64,000 nt of DNA from Podospora bellae-mahoneyi (GCF_035222275.1 NW_026946359.1:4216001-4280000); one strand, 5' to 3'. Numbered from the stretch's first letter, positions 27,386 through 37,645 are shown. Translations and numbers: made by a program. The notes: a model not told the origin generated them from the sequence alone.

Positions 27386-28837
27386 CCTTCTTTAACTTTA
27401 TTATAAAAAGAAACCCTTTTTTTCTATTATAACCTAAGCTAAAACATTTAAATATAACTTCCTCCATAACTGAAAGAATGAGAGACTATTTATTCTAACT
27501 ATTAAACTAGAAGTTATAATTATAAGCTAAGTTATTTAATGCGTTAGAGAACTTAAAAGCGAAGTTTAATAGATGAGGAATTAACTTATTATTTTTATAC
27601 CGTACTTAAATAATTAAGTTTCCAGCACCGGAGTATCATAAACAAAGAATGATGAAACTTAACACGTTTTTAATTTAGTTTAAACCTATTTTTATTAGTA
27701 TTTAAGTTAATTTACTATAAAATAAAAAAGTAATTTTTACAATTATTAAACTTAAGGAAAAGGCTTTTATATAGTTTGCTCCTACCCTTAATAATTATTA
27801 CAAGAAAACGGTAAAGGATTAGGGGAAATTACTATATATTATTTGAAGATTTATTGAATTTTCAAGATTATATTTAAAATATAGTTAAGAAATATAATAA
27901 AGCAAGAAACACTTATAGTTTTACAGTAAACGTATTTTAAAAAAAATTACATAGCTCCACTTAAAGTTCATTATTTATATACTACTATTAAGGATAAGGG
28001 GTTAATATAGCTGCTGTATAACGGCTTTAAAAAAAAGTAAAGTATAAATAATATAAAGAGTCGAGGATTAATACTATCGATAAATATATTATAAAAGCTA
28101 TATAAATTAACCGATCGGTTATGTTACCGTTATATGAAGAAAAAAAGTAATAATTAAGGTTATTATAATAATATTTACGTTAACGATGAATATAAACGGT
28201 AATATTCTTATATTAATTACTCCTGTATTATATACGCGGGACTTATAAAGGGCGATAATATATAAAATTAAAAGCTATAAAGCTAGAATTAGGGTAAAAG
28301 TGATATAAAGTATTATAGTAAAAGTAAAATATGTTAAAATGAATTATTAAGTACTTAAAAGACTCGGATAGAAAAAGGAAATTACTATAATTATTATGAT
28401 ATTATGGAGCGAAAATATAAGGTTATAAATATTAGATATTAGGAAGGTAAAGCGGTAAATTGCGAAGGATATTTTAATTAACGCGCCGAATAAAAGGTTA
28501 TAGAGTTTTAAAAGTAACGAAAAATATTAAAAAAGTTAATAGTAGAGTATGGGGAGAAGCTATTTAAGATAGGCGTTATAAGATTAATTAATATAAACTA
28601 TTACTGAAATTACTACGGAGCTTATTTAAAAGAAACGACTTTATATAAAAAAGAGATTTATTTAATAAATGATATTAAATAAGTAATATTATTTATATAA
28701 ACCGTATCTTATATTATTGAATATTATAGAAAATAAGGAAAACTAAAAGGATATATTTGTAGGGAACGGAAATACGCGATAAGCAATTATTTTAGGATTT
28801 AGGTCGATAGAACTTGGATTTAGGAGGAGGGGTAACA

Positions 28838-29210
28838 TATTATAGTTAAATTAACTAGTAGGATATACGGTATACGTAGTATAATATATATAGTTAAATA
28901 TAAATATAATTTATTAAGGTAGAGGATAGCTTTTTTATAGCATTATTATTAAGACTTAATAATCTAATATAAGATTATTATTAAAGGTTAGTAATTTAGG
29001 AGATTAAGAAGTTTTAATATATAAATAAACTTAGCTAGTATAGATAAATAATACCGTAATATATAATATAAGTTATCATCGTTAATATTTAAATCATTAT
29101 ATTTAAAGTAATCTATTATTATACACTATTTAGCTATGCCGAACCAAGATTTCTTAGAAGTACCTTTAACTAGTATTATTTTTAAAGGTTCTGAATAGGG
29201 ATCCGTTATA
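28838..29210 (+). repeat. 3' LTR of the gag-only element
   Basis: This 373-bp LTR pairs with 27035-27385 and is flanked on the right by the CTAAT target duplication. The U3 inverted repeat persists as the degraded TTATTATTAAGACTTAATAA region near 28945. U5 retains GAAGTACCTTTAACTAGTA and GGTTCTGAATAGGG, which match the less mutated LTRs. Confidence 0.8.
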
Positions 29211-29215
29211 CTAAT

Positions 29216-31117
29216 AAGGTTATTACTAAAATATTATATTTTTAATCCTTAGGTTTTCGTTTGTTCTTTTTATTAATTAATTGAATTATAAATATATTTA
29301 AAACCCTACAAAGCTTATAAAGAGACTAGCTATTTATAAAAACCTAATTAATTAACTTTTTAAAAGTTAAAAAGATTCTATATAAATCAATTACTAAAGA
29401 CAATAATCATTTCGATATAAAAGAAATATTAATAATAAACGAAGAGTCTATAATTATTATTATTTTATTTTGCTTTAGTTACAGAATAGAGATTCTAGTT
29501 TCACCTATTAAAATGAACTCTATTTTGGGTTTTATAACTTTAGATTTATAGTATTAATTTAATTTTAAGTAAATAAATATATTCTAAAAATAATAAATAT
29601 TGGTTATAAAAGAACTACCGGAGTAAAATATAAAGTATCAAAATAGTAATTTAGTTTACAATTAATATAATAAAGTATATACTAATAACAAAGGGCTAAA
29701 ATAGCCCTAGATAATTAAATAATAAACCGTAAAAAACACTAATTAATATAATAGATCATTAAAGTAACATTAGACCTTTTTTATTATTCTCTATAAACCG
29801 AAATTTCAATATGTTAAATATTCTATTAAATTAAGAACTATACGTATTAACCTATAGAAATTAAATAACCTATATAATTATAGGTTTTATTTTTCTAGCT
29901 TTAGAAGGATTAATTTTTAAATAAATATATATAGGTAAAATATACTTTAACTTTGTACTTGGAAAAAAAATTTATTTAATAAGGAAATAGTAAGTATAAA
30001 GTAAAGAAATACAAGGACTTCAAAGTTATTAAACAATTAGAAAATATAATAATATCATTTAATAAGCTTATATAAAATCGTTTAAATAAATATATATTTC
30101 GTATTTTGCATAAAAAAGGGAGGAAAAAATAAAGTATTAGAACGATGTAGAGTTTATGGAAATGAATATAGTTAACTAATTATTGAAAATAATAAAAGTA
30201 TTTTAAAAAAATGAATATATGAATATTTTATAATTCTGGATGTTGTTACTTTTTTCTAAATAAAGAAGCCCCTCAATTAAAGGGATTTAGGCTTTTTAAT
30301 AGTGGTGGCTTATATACTGGTTTGGGGTGCGGCCACAGGCCTGAGAGTATGAGTAAGGAAGTGGGGCTCTCTGAGGATTCGGGGGGTTCAGGGGTCATGT
30401 ATATAAACGGTCTGCTTCGGACATTCTATTTTTAGACAGATCATCGACTTCTATTTCTTCGTATTTTTGCTCTTTACATGCGTGCAGGCAATTCTGGCCC
30501 TCTGATCAGGCCAGTCCGGTGCTTACTGTGTGGTCTGCGAGCCCACAGAGTCTTTTGTTTGTCCTACGTGAAGTGCGGCCTGAGAGCGAGCCACTGTCAC
30601 GCAGGTGTGTTCATTCAGAACCCTGTTAAGGATATATTTGTGGTGTTGTGGTTGTTTTGTGTGTTTTCTCACCATTTCAATACTTAGTTATTTTATTATT
30701 AAAATTTTTAAATTAACTCCTATATTTAATGAAAGAGTAATGGAAATAAGATATATTGGATGAATAGAAGAGGATATAGAAAAATAAGTTTAAAAAGAAG
30801 GATATAGTGGAAAGCTAGTTGATTAAAACTGTAAATATTAGGAATGTAGTATTAGAGTGTATGTTAAAAACAAAATTAAAATAGCTAAGGAATAGAAAGT
30901 GGTTTGAATAAGTAATAAATTAAAAATATTAGTAAAGAAATAATATATTATAAATTATAATTTGAAAAGATAATTTCTTTACATATAATAAATTTAAATA
31001 ATTTGTTTTTAACTTTTACTATATATGGTTTTAAACTAAATTGTACATACTTTCTTTAGATACAGTGAGTGGACTTAGTAAAATTTAATTTTTGTTTAAA
31101 AAATAACGTATATTATA
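29216..31117. other. AT-rich spacer containing a GC-richer island at about 30300-30690
   Basis: Most of this 1.9 kb is featureless AT-rich sequence. A palindrome, AGGGCTAAAATAGCCCT, lies at 29692-29708. The island at about 30300-30690 keeps GC-rich words, has a TATATAAA box near 30401 and a 69-codon open stretch (30478-30687) with several cysteines. I cannot match it to a family, and it may be a fragment of a mobile element promoter or LTR that escaped RIP. Confidence 0.5.
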
Positions 31118-32690
31118 AGCGAGCGACTAATATAAGCGAGCGACCACCTTTTTTACGCGACGCGTAACCTCAACCTCAATACATTATTTTCTTAACATTC
31201 CAAGATGCTATCTACTTTAAAGGAAGCCCATATAATCTTAGGCTTTAAGTCTCTTCGAAATAATGAAAATCTTAATATATTAGCTACAGCCAAAATATAT
31301 AACGTCGATCGCAGTACTCTTAAGACACCGACGCGCCGGCCGGCCTGCACGACGCGATACTACGCCCAGATCGAAGAAGCTTACTTAATCCAAAGAGGAG
31401 GCTATTATTTACTATATTATTAAATTATCTACGTAAACTTTTCTACTAAAATTATGTAGTATAAAAGATATAACTAACTAACTACTATATATAAGCGACG
31501 CGCCTCGTATTAGTAAACTATAAATATATAACTTCGTTAAACGCTAACTATAGCTCCGTACGTATTTTATACATAAATATAATTACTACAGAGTTAAGTA
31601 AAAGAATCCGAAAGTTATTACCGAATAGTTTATATTTATACGGAATATTAAAGTTAAGTACAATATCATAAATAGCGATATTTATAACTTCGACGTAACT
31701 AGGTTTATAATAAATATTATTTTTATAAATATAATAGTTATAACTTCGGAGAGCTTTAGTAAAGTAAAATTAATTTAGTTTAATAACTATATGTAAGTAA
31801 CGGTAATCCAATAAGTTAATATCCTCGGTTAAGTTATTCCGTTTTTTATTATTTTAAATATATAGTATTACTTTATTAATTAATATGTTAAATATAATTT
31901 ACCGTTTATTTAACGTCTCGTAATTATTAATAATAATTAAACTATAAATACGGTAGTTTTGATTTAAATTCAGTACTTTAATTATTATATAACGTTTTAC
32001 ATAAAGGGCAAATACCGGTTATTAATTCTCGATAGTTAGGAAAGTTATTATTCGATTAAATTCGATCACTATTATTAATAAAATGATATTATTACGCTCT
32101 ATATACTTCCACACTCTTCCTACTTCCTTGAGTTAGTTAACATTAATTACTTTAAGCCGCTAAAATAAACGTACGGCCGCTAAATCGAGGGTTCAATACG
32201 TATATATATTATCTACGTAAGTAAGTTCGAGTTTCTTCATACTTTCCATAAAGCTCTCTTTACTTTTATAACGGAGAAGAATATATAGGGTAGCTTTATA
32301 AGTACTAGCCTTGTACTATATAATTTAAAGAGGGTACTTTGTAAATTAAATATAAAGCTTCGTACGTTAATACCCCTATCTTTAAGGCCGGGCACGGTAT
32401 TTCCTTAGATGATTTAAATATTATAAAACCCTTAAAAAACTAACTTATATTTAACGTTTATTAACACTCGTATTACTAATGATCAAAATAGCTCCCCGAC
32501 TTTAATATTAAATACTATAAATTAATTTACTAAAGGTATAAAGGTTATAATACACTAAGTAGCCCTAGTAAGGTACTAAGTAAGCGCCGGAGAGCTTAAA
32601 AACACGTATACGGCTCGGAGGATCACTTACTATACAAAATACACAGGATCTACTGGACCAGAAGGCCGTAGGTAGGGAAGCAGTGGAAGA
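31118..32690 (+). mobile_element. Decayed Fot1/pogo-like DNA transposon (Tc1/mariner superfamily)
   Basis: A 72-codon frame at 31205-31423 reads ILATAKIYNVDRSTL, typical of the helix-turn-helix of pogo/Fot1 transposases, followed by a TRRPA-like linker. At about 31677-31900, in another frame, DIYNFDVTRF and later VTVIQ, VNILG, VIPFFIIL match the first catalytic Asp block (DIYNFDETGF) and the VTVIQGVNALGWVIPPFII block of Fot1-like DDE transposases, with intervening stops. The left end has a repeated TAAGCGAGCGAC motif at about 31118-31145. Related GC-rich words in inverse orientation occur at about 33245-33285, so the original right end may lie beyond the inserted LTR. It is a pseudogene. Confidence 0.75.
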
Positions 32691-32699
32691 AATATAGTA

Positions 32700-33147
32700 T
32701 GACGAACCCCTATCCAGAACCTCTGAAAGGGATACTGGTTGGAGGCACTTCTGAACAATCCTGGTTCGGTACAGCTAAACAGTGTACAACAAATGGCTTG
32801 TCTCAATCACAATAGCCAAGATATCAACAATTGTGACTTGTATTGCATACTGCGGACCTGTCTATCCACACCAGCCAGTTCCTCCGTATATATAGACCTT
32901 GGGACCCTGAGGTGATCGCCCTGCTATGGCCCCGATTACTCCTAACACATTGCATCCTGCGAAGTGCTCGTCGTGCTATGCCTTCGATCATCCCGAGCAT
33001 CTTGCATCCTGCAGAGTGCTCGTGTCCCTTGGCCCCATAGCACTTCTGGCCCGCCCTGATTGGCTGCCTCCTGACTTCCCTAATGATTGGCTGGGGACGT
33101 CCTGCGCTCCACATACTGCGCGACCTGCCGCTGAGTTAACTGTAACA
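32700..33147 (-). repeat. GC-preserved LTR of the chromovirus family, minus orientation
   Basis: This LTR of about 448 bp is the inverse-orientation twin of 23200-23652. On the minus strand it reads TGTTACAGTTAACTC, then CCAAT boxes, a 52-bp imperfect tandem duplication (units starting TGCTATG at 32922 and 32974 on the plus strand), TATATATACGG near 32888, and the R-U5 part ending TTCGTCA at 32700. Few RIP-type changes are visible. No matching target duplication is evident (TAGTA on the left, CATGG on the right). Sequence to the right (33148-33180) resembles part of the U3 of copy A, so the LTR may be mosaic or extend to about 33183. Confidence 0.8.
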
Positions 33148-33183
33148 CATGGCCCGCTGCAGTCTCCACTCAGTCTTGCTATA

Positions 33184-33752
33184 ATGAGAATAATGAAAAT
33201 AATGAAAATATTTAATTTAGAATGGTAAGCTTTGCGGAACTAAGCTTACTCGCCCCGCTTACTCGTTCGCAAAATTTGCACTTGGCTTACTACTAAATTA
33301 ATTCTTTGTTTATCCAAAAAAATTTTAAAATTTTTTTTTAAAAAAATTGAAACAAAAACTAAAAAAGGCCAGAGAAATCTACAAAAATATAAGCATTTTC
33401 CAAAATGCTTTCTTTTTTTTATAAAAAAAAATAAACCTTAAAATTTCCTTCAGCGAAAATCAAATCTATAACCCTTTCGAAAAAACCTAATTTATTTCAT
33501 TTAACTATACTATAACCTATATTTATTTCAAAAAGAATCCTTATATAAAGAATTAAACTTATAGGTTTTTTTAAAAATAGTTTATATTTACTTAAATATA
33601 TTACAGTTTCATTGTTGATTTCTATAAATAATAATAAAATAAAAATCTTCTTTTGGGGGAGCCGATCCGGGCGGAAAAACTTCGGGGAATTGTAAGTATC
33701 CCACATCTGTTTCTGGACCTCCGTAAACTCCGGTAAAAAGAAAGATTTGTAG
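33184..33752. other. Boundary segment between AT-rich repeats and gene-rich DNA
   Basis: This segment holds short GAATAAT/GAAAATAAT repeats, an inverted GTAAGC/GCTTAC cluster at about 33225-33290, and A- and T-runs to about 33640. The composition then switches abruptly to balanced GC by about 33650. It presumably also contains the promoter and 5' leader of the protease gene starting at 33861. A 127-codon minus-strand frame (33497-33880) crosses the switch; it is half AT-rich low-complexity and half antisense of the protease, so I reject it as a gene. Confidence 0.6.
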
Positions 33753-33860
33753 ATGCCAAAATGGAGGAGGTCTGAGCTACTGAGACTACACCAGTCTGGC
33801 TCCGTTGGGTTCATCGCAAAAAGGTCGCTACGCGCCACACCCTTTTTGTTTGCGTTAATA

Positions 33861-35783
33861 ATGCCCGACAAGACCCTCACAGTCGCAACTTATGCTGCAG
33901 GTGCCTCGTTTGCCGCCATCACCCTCGTCTATGTATTTGGCCCGACTTTCTTCTTCGATGCTGGCACATCTGGCTCAACGATCCGAAATAGAGGCGCCGT
34001 CGGCCTCTCCAACCCTGCCAATGATTGTTTTATCAACTCTGTTCTCCAGGCACTCGCTGGCTTGGGGGACCTTCGAATTTATTTAATACGCGAAACACAT
34101 CGTCGCAGCCTCGATGACGAGCTCGTCTACGCCCAGGTTGTACCAGTCGGTCTTCTCCCAGGAGATGCGCAACACTTTAGGGGTGACATGCCACATTGGA
34201 AGATGGAGGGTTTACAGAAAGGGCTGGTAACAAAGGGACTGAAAGATATTCTGGATGCTCTCAACGAACGACCTCTGTACAAGAAAACCATCACCGCCAT
34301 GCCATTCCTTCGTGTCTTGGAGGAGGCATTTCGCCAGCGAATTAGCAGACGGCAACAAGACGCTCAAGAGTTTCTGCAAGTGGTTGCGGAAAGGCTCTGT
34401 AATGAATACCACGCGGGACGAAGAGCGAGGGCCTCTGCACGACGGAGTTGTGCTCTTGGTGATGCCGCTTTGGAGCTTGCGCAGACAGCGCCAGACAAGG
34501 ACTCAACCCAGGGCCTGGTGATACAAGTCAACGACATTGAAAAATCACAAGGGCAGTCTGAAGTTGTCAATGATGGACTTGGTGAAGGGCGAGAGGAAGG
34601 CTTTCCTATGGAGGGACAGTCTGAATCACAGATCGAATGCCTCACATGTGGTTTCAAACCCCGTCCTACAGCAACAACATTTTGCACCTTGACTCTCAAT
34701 GTGCCACAGGTGTCATCGGCCACCACACTTGGGGCTTGTTTTGATGGCATGTTCAAGACAGAATACATCGACGACTTCAAGTGTGAAAAATGTCGTTTGA
34801 TGCATGCCATACTATTACTGGAAGCAGACCTGCAGCGATCCGCCTCGGAAGTGGCAAGAGAAAATATACGAGCAGCTATCGACAAACTGCAATCTGCTCT
34901 TGAAACAGATCCTGAGGACCCCCCCAATGATGTTGTTTTGCCAGACCTCAGTCATGCCCCAAAGCGACGAATAGCACGCCACATCCGCCTTACCAGTTTC
35001 CCGAAGATCCTGGCCATTCACCTCTCTCGCTCAATCTTCGACGCCAGTCATTATTCTCAGAAAAACTCGGCCAAGGTGGTTTTCCCCGAAAAACTTCCCC
35101 TGGGTGGGTTGCTTAACCAAAAAAAGTACAAACTCTTGGGCGTGGTGACACACAAGGGAAGTCACGACAGCGGTCATTATGAAACATTTCGTCGCCAGGT
35201 TATGCAACCCCCCTTTTCCAACCCTAGCACGTTTAAGCAAGCAGAAGTCTATAGCAAAACCGTCAGCCCGGCGCCCACGCCGCACATCAGAGCTCAGCGA
35301 CCGGACGGTGGAGAGGAGAACTCGTTGATGTCAACACCAGATCTTTTGTCCCCTTCCGGGGGAGACTCACTCACGCCGCCGTTGGACCCTTGGAAACACT
35401 CTGCACCGGCACCTCAAACGTCTATCTTACCGGATGGAGATAGGCCAGCGTCACCTTTGGGCTCTCCGCAGAACGATGTCTTGTCTGTCAGCAGGGGTAG
35501 GGAGTCTGAATCCACCAGTCTCCGGTCGGTTGCAGCAAACGCCAAATCAACGTTCTCCAAAATCACCTCTCGACCTTCAGCCGGGACCGAGAGCAACTCA
35601 AAATCTGACGTGATGGATACATCTACTGCGAAATCATTGACCACTGCCAAGCCGAGGCGCCGAAAAGTCCAAGACCGGTGGTGGCGTATCAGCGACGACA
35701 AAGTTAAGGAAGCAAGTACCCGCGATGTTTTGAGCATGCAGCGGGAGGTCTACCTTCTGTTCTATGAGATGGAGCGCGCATAA
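33861..35783 (+). CDS. Membrane-anchored ubiquitin-specific protease (USP/UBP family, Ubp16-like)
   Basis: This is a peptidase C19 deubiquitinase that removes ubiquitin from proteins. It is a single exon of 640 residues. Residues about 9-32 are a hydrophobic segment, suggesting an N-terminal membrane anchor as in yeast Ubp1/Ubp16. The Cys box GLSNPANDCFINSVLQAL gives the catalytic Cys at about 56. Two CxxC pairs (ECLTCGF and FKCEKC) form the usual zinc-binding fingers. The His box THKGSHDSGHYETF is near residue 440, and the final block RWWRISDD...YLLFYEM near 606-635. A Ser/Pro-rich insertion of about 150 residues separates the last two blocks. I chose the ATG at 33861 because the anchor follows directly; an in-frame ATG at 33753 would add 36 basic residues. 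The family assignment is secure, the subfamily is inferred. Confidence 0.93.
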   Translation: MPDKTLTVATYAAGASFAAITLVYVFGPTFFFDAGTSGSTIRNRGAVGLSNPANDCFINSVLQALAGLGDLRIYLIRETHRRSLDDELVYAQVVPVGLLPGDAQHFRGDMPHWKMEGLQKGLVTKGLKDILDALNERPLYKKTITAMPFLRVLEEAFRQRISRRQQDAQEFLQVVAERLCNEYHAGRRARASARRSCALGDAALELAQTAPDKDSTQGLVIQVNDIEKSQGQSEVVNDGLGEGREEGFPMEGQSESQIECLTCGFKPRPTATTFCTLTLNVPQVSSATTLGACFDGMFKTEYIDDFKCEKCRLMHAILLLEADLQRSASEVARENIRAAIDKLQSALETDPEDPPNDVVLPDLSHAPKRRIARHIRLTSFPKILAIHLSRSIFDASHYSQKNSAKVVFPEKLPLGGLLNQKKYKLLGVVTHKGSHDSGHYETFRRQVMQPPFSNPSTFKQAEVYSKTVSPAPTPHIRAQRPDGGEENSLMSTPDLLSPSGGDSLTPPLDPWKHSAPAPQTSILPDGDRPASPLGSPQNDVLSVSRGRESESTSLRSVAANAKSTFSKITSRPSAGTESNSKSDVMDTSTAKSLTTAKPRRRKVQDRWWRISDDKVKEASTRDVLSMQREVYLLFYEMERA

Positions 35784-36182
35784 AAGCCAGTTTCCATTGC
35801 TTCTAGCAAGCCCCTTATCTTGAAGTCATTTGAGTCAGCATCACCAATGTCGTGCCATTGGAATTGTCAGTAGTGTGACAGTCCTACTTTGGAGAGACTA
35901 CTTCGAAGGGAGATCGCGGTTGGGTAATGTAGATGTATTAAGTAAGGCCAAGTTAGACAAGTCATAGCATAAGCACCCCAACATGGCTCGCGTGAACTTC
36001 TTGCAGGCTCATAAACTTGTATCGGTTGCTTGGGCAAGTGTAAGAACCAAGTTCTTACAGCCCCCTATTTTCCCGCCAGAACCAAGCAACCATGTGTGTG
36101 ATGGCGGGTGTTATTTTTGCGCCGATACTGGAACGCAAGTGTTGCTGGCATGACGACAGTGTATTTTCTCATGCTGACAGGC
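35784..36182. other. Convergent 3' intergenic region
   Basis: This is 399 bp between the converging protease and oxysterol-binding protein genes. It is expected to hold the 3' UTRs and polyadenylation signals. No open frame or repeat worth calling was seen. Confidence 0.6.
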
Positions 36183-37645
36183 TCACTGGCCAAGCAACTC
36201 TTTAGCTAACTTGGCAGCTTCATCGCCGGTTGGTACAGGTGTGCTGTGGGCTTGGGCCGACTTTTGCGAGTCGAAACGCCACAATCCGCCAGTCTTGTCA
36301 GCGTCGCCATGCTCTGCTAGGTTGACGATTGGACCCAACCGGGTCAAGACCGGATCGGGGGAATCCGGGGAGGCAGTAAAATAGCGCCGTTCCCATGTGC
36401 GCCCCTCAGCCTTCTCTTTAATACGCATTTCACGCTGAGCACTCTCGATCTTGCTCTTCTCAACGTGGACAACGTCAAATTCACCCTTCGCAATCGCCAC
36501 TGCAACCTTGTTCCATGCCCTTCTTGACTCAAGGGGATGTTGCTCATCGATGGGAGCGACGATGAGGTTGCTTGTTGGGTTTTGGGCTGGGTCCCAAAGT
36601 TCCACCAAGTTGCCGGCACTGTTGTGCTTGGCCGGGCCGGAGTGTATCTCGAAGGTTTTGGTCCACTGTCCCGAGACGTTGAAGAGGACATCCTTCTCCT
36701 TTCCAGTTGGGTACAACACCGCAGTGAGGGAATTTTTCTTGCCAGATAACCAGCCCTTTCCACTGTAGTCGACCTTTGCCGTGAAGCCATTCGAGGATGT
36801 AATGTAGGAGCTACCGTCAAGTTCGATGAAAGGGGAACCAAAGACGAGACCCTCGATGTGCAGCGACGGAAGAGTGATCAAGTAGGTGTCAGGTTCTCCC
36901 GAAGACGAGGGAACGGTGAGAACGGCGTGGCCTATTTGCTTGACGTTGATTGTCTTGGAAAAGGACGCCTTCTGGGCATTGTAGCCCTCGAGCCGAACAC
37001 CTGATTGAGCTGCATGTTAGCCTTGGGCTTGGCACTCCCTCTTCTTCAGTTTAGAGGAAGGAATTCGTCGTACCGGTTGTAGCATTAGTGATGTTGTAGG
37101 CAGTTGCTGGTGGGTGATGGCTAATATCAGTGTCAGCAATCTGTAGGGCACAGCAGAGAGAGAAGGCCACGGGTCGACGAACCTAACCTGCTCGCTGATG
37201 AGCTCAGTTGTCCCAGCACCGTCCTCCCATTTCCCGAGGAACAGCTCGCCCAGGAACGGGTTCAGTGGCTTCTTTTCATTCCCGTATTGTTCACTCCGAC
37301 TGGCGTACTGCTGTTTTAATGTTGTCAAGAACCACTTCAAGACCAGAAGCGCACGTTTCGCGGGGTCGGATTCCTTGGCAGGTGCGGCGAAAACGGATGG
37401 ATGTTCGCACCAGTACGAGCTGAACTCGGTAAGGCTGGTAGACGAGAGGATGAAGGGAGGTGCGGTAAGGCTGGAGAGGTCTCCGTTGAAGGACGCGATA
37501 GACTGATCCCGTCAAGGAAAGGTTAGCCGCAATGCGCTACAAAAGGTCGTGTCGATAGCTTTGACTGAGCAAGGCAACTGACCTTGAGGAAAGCACCCCA
37601 GCCTCCTCCGGCACCGGCTTGCGCTTGCTGCGGTGGGGTCTCCAT
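36183..37645 (-). CDS. KES1: Oxysterol-binding protein homologue, Kes1/Osh4 type (4 exons)
   Basis: This is a lipid-transfer protein that exchanges sterol and phosphatidylinositol 4-phosphate between membranes. The exons are 37583-37645, 37183-37502, 37074-37120 and 36183-37000, giving 415 residues, close to yeast Kes1 (434). The family signature EQVSHHPPAT is rebuilt across the second intron (V127, S128). Downstream blocks [37 protein letters not shown] and a C-terminal helix with [23 protein letters not shown] are diagnostic. There is no PH or ankyrin domain, so it belongs to the short OSBP class. The start [21 protein letters not shown] precedes [20 protein letters not shown], which corresponds to the lid region. 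All introns have GT-AG ends and conserve phase. The symbol reflects family identity, not proven orthology. Confidence 0.95.

Larger units (their letters stand above)
27035..29210 (+). mobile_element. Short gag-only (non-autonomous) LTR retrotransposon with intact target duplication
   Basis: The 5' LTR is 27035-27385 and the 3' LTR 28838-29210, both starting TATTATAGTT and ending GTTATA or TTATTATA (RIP-altered TGT...TTACA ends). The 5-bp sequence CTAAT is present on both sides, at 27030-27034 and 29211-29215, which fixes both boundaries. The internal part is only 1452 bp. Its leader (TTTAACTTTATTATAAAAA) matches copies A and B. About 27750-27900 reads as a degraded gag. I see no reverse transcriptase or integrase. 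A purine-rich tract, AGGAGGAGGGG, sits at about 28821-28832 just before the 3' LTR, as a polypurine tract should. It is either an internally deleted copy or a true non-autonomous derivative. Confidence 0.85.

Noticed and set aside
33497-33880. 127-codon minus-strand frame over the composition boundary
   Set aside because: One half is AT-rich low-complexity and the other is antisense of the protease gene.
34364-34927. 187-codon minus-strand frame within the protease gene
   Set aside because: Antisense shadow of a confident coding exon.
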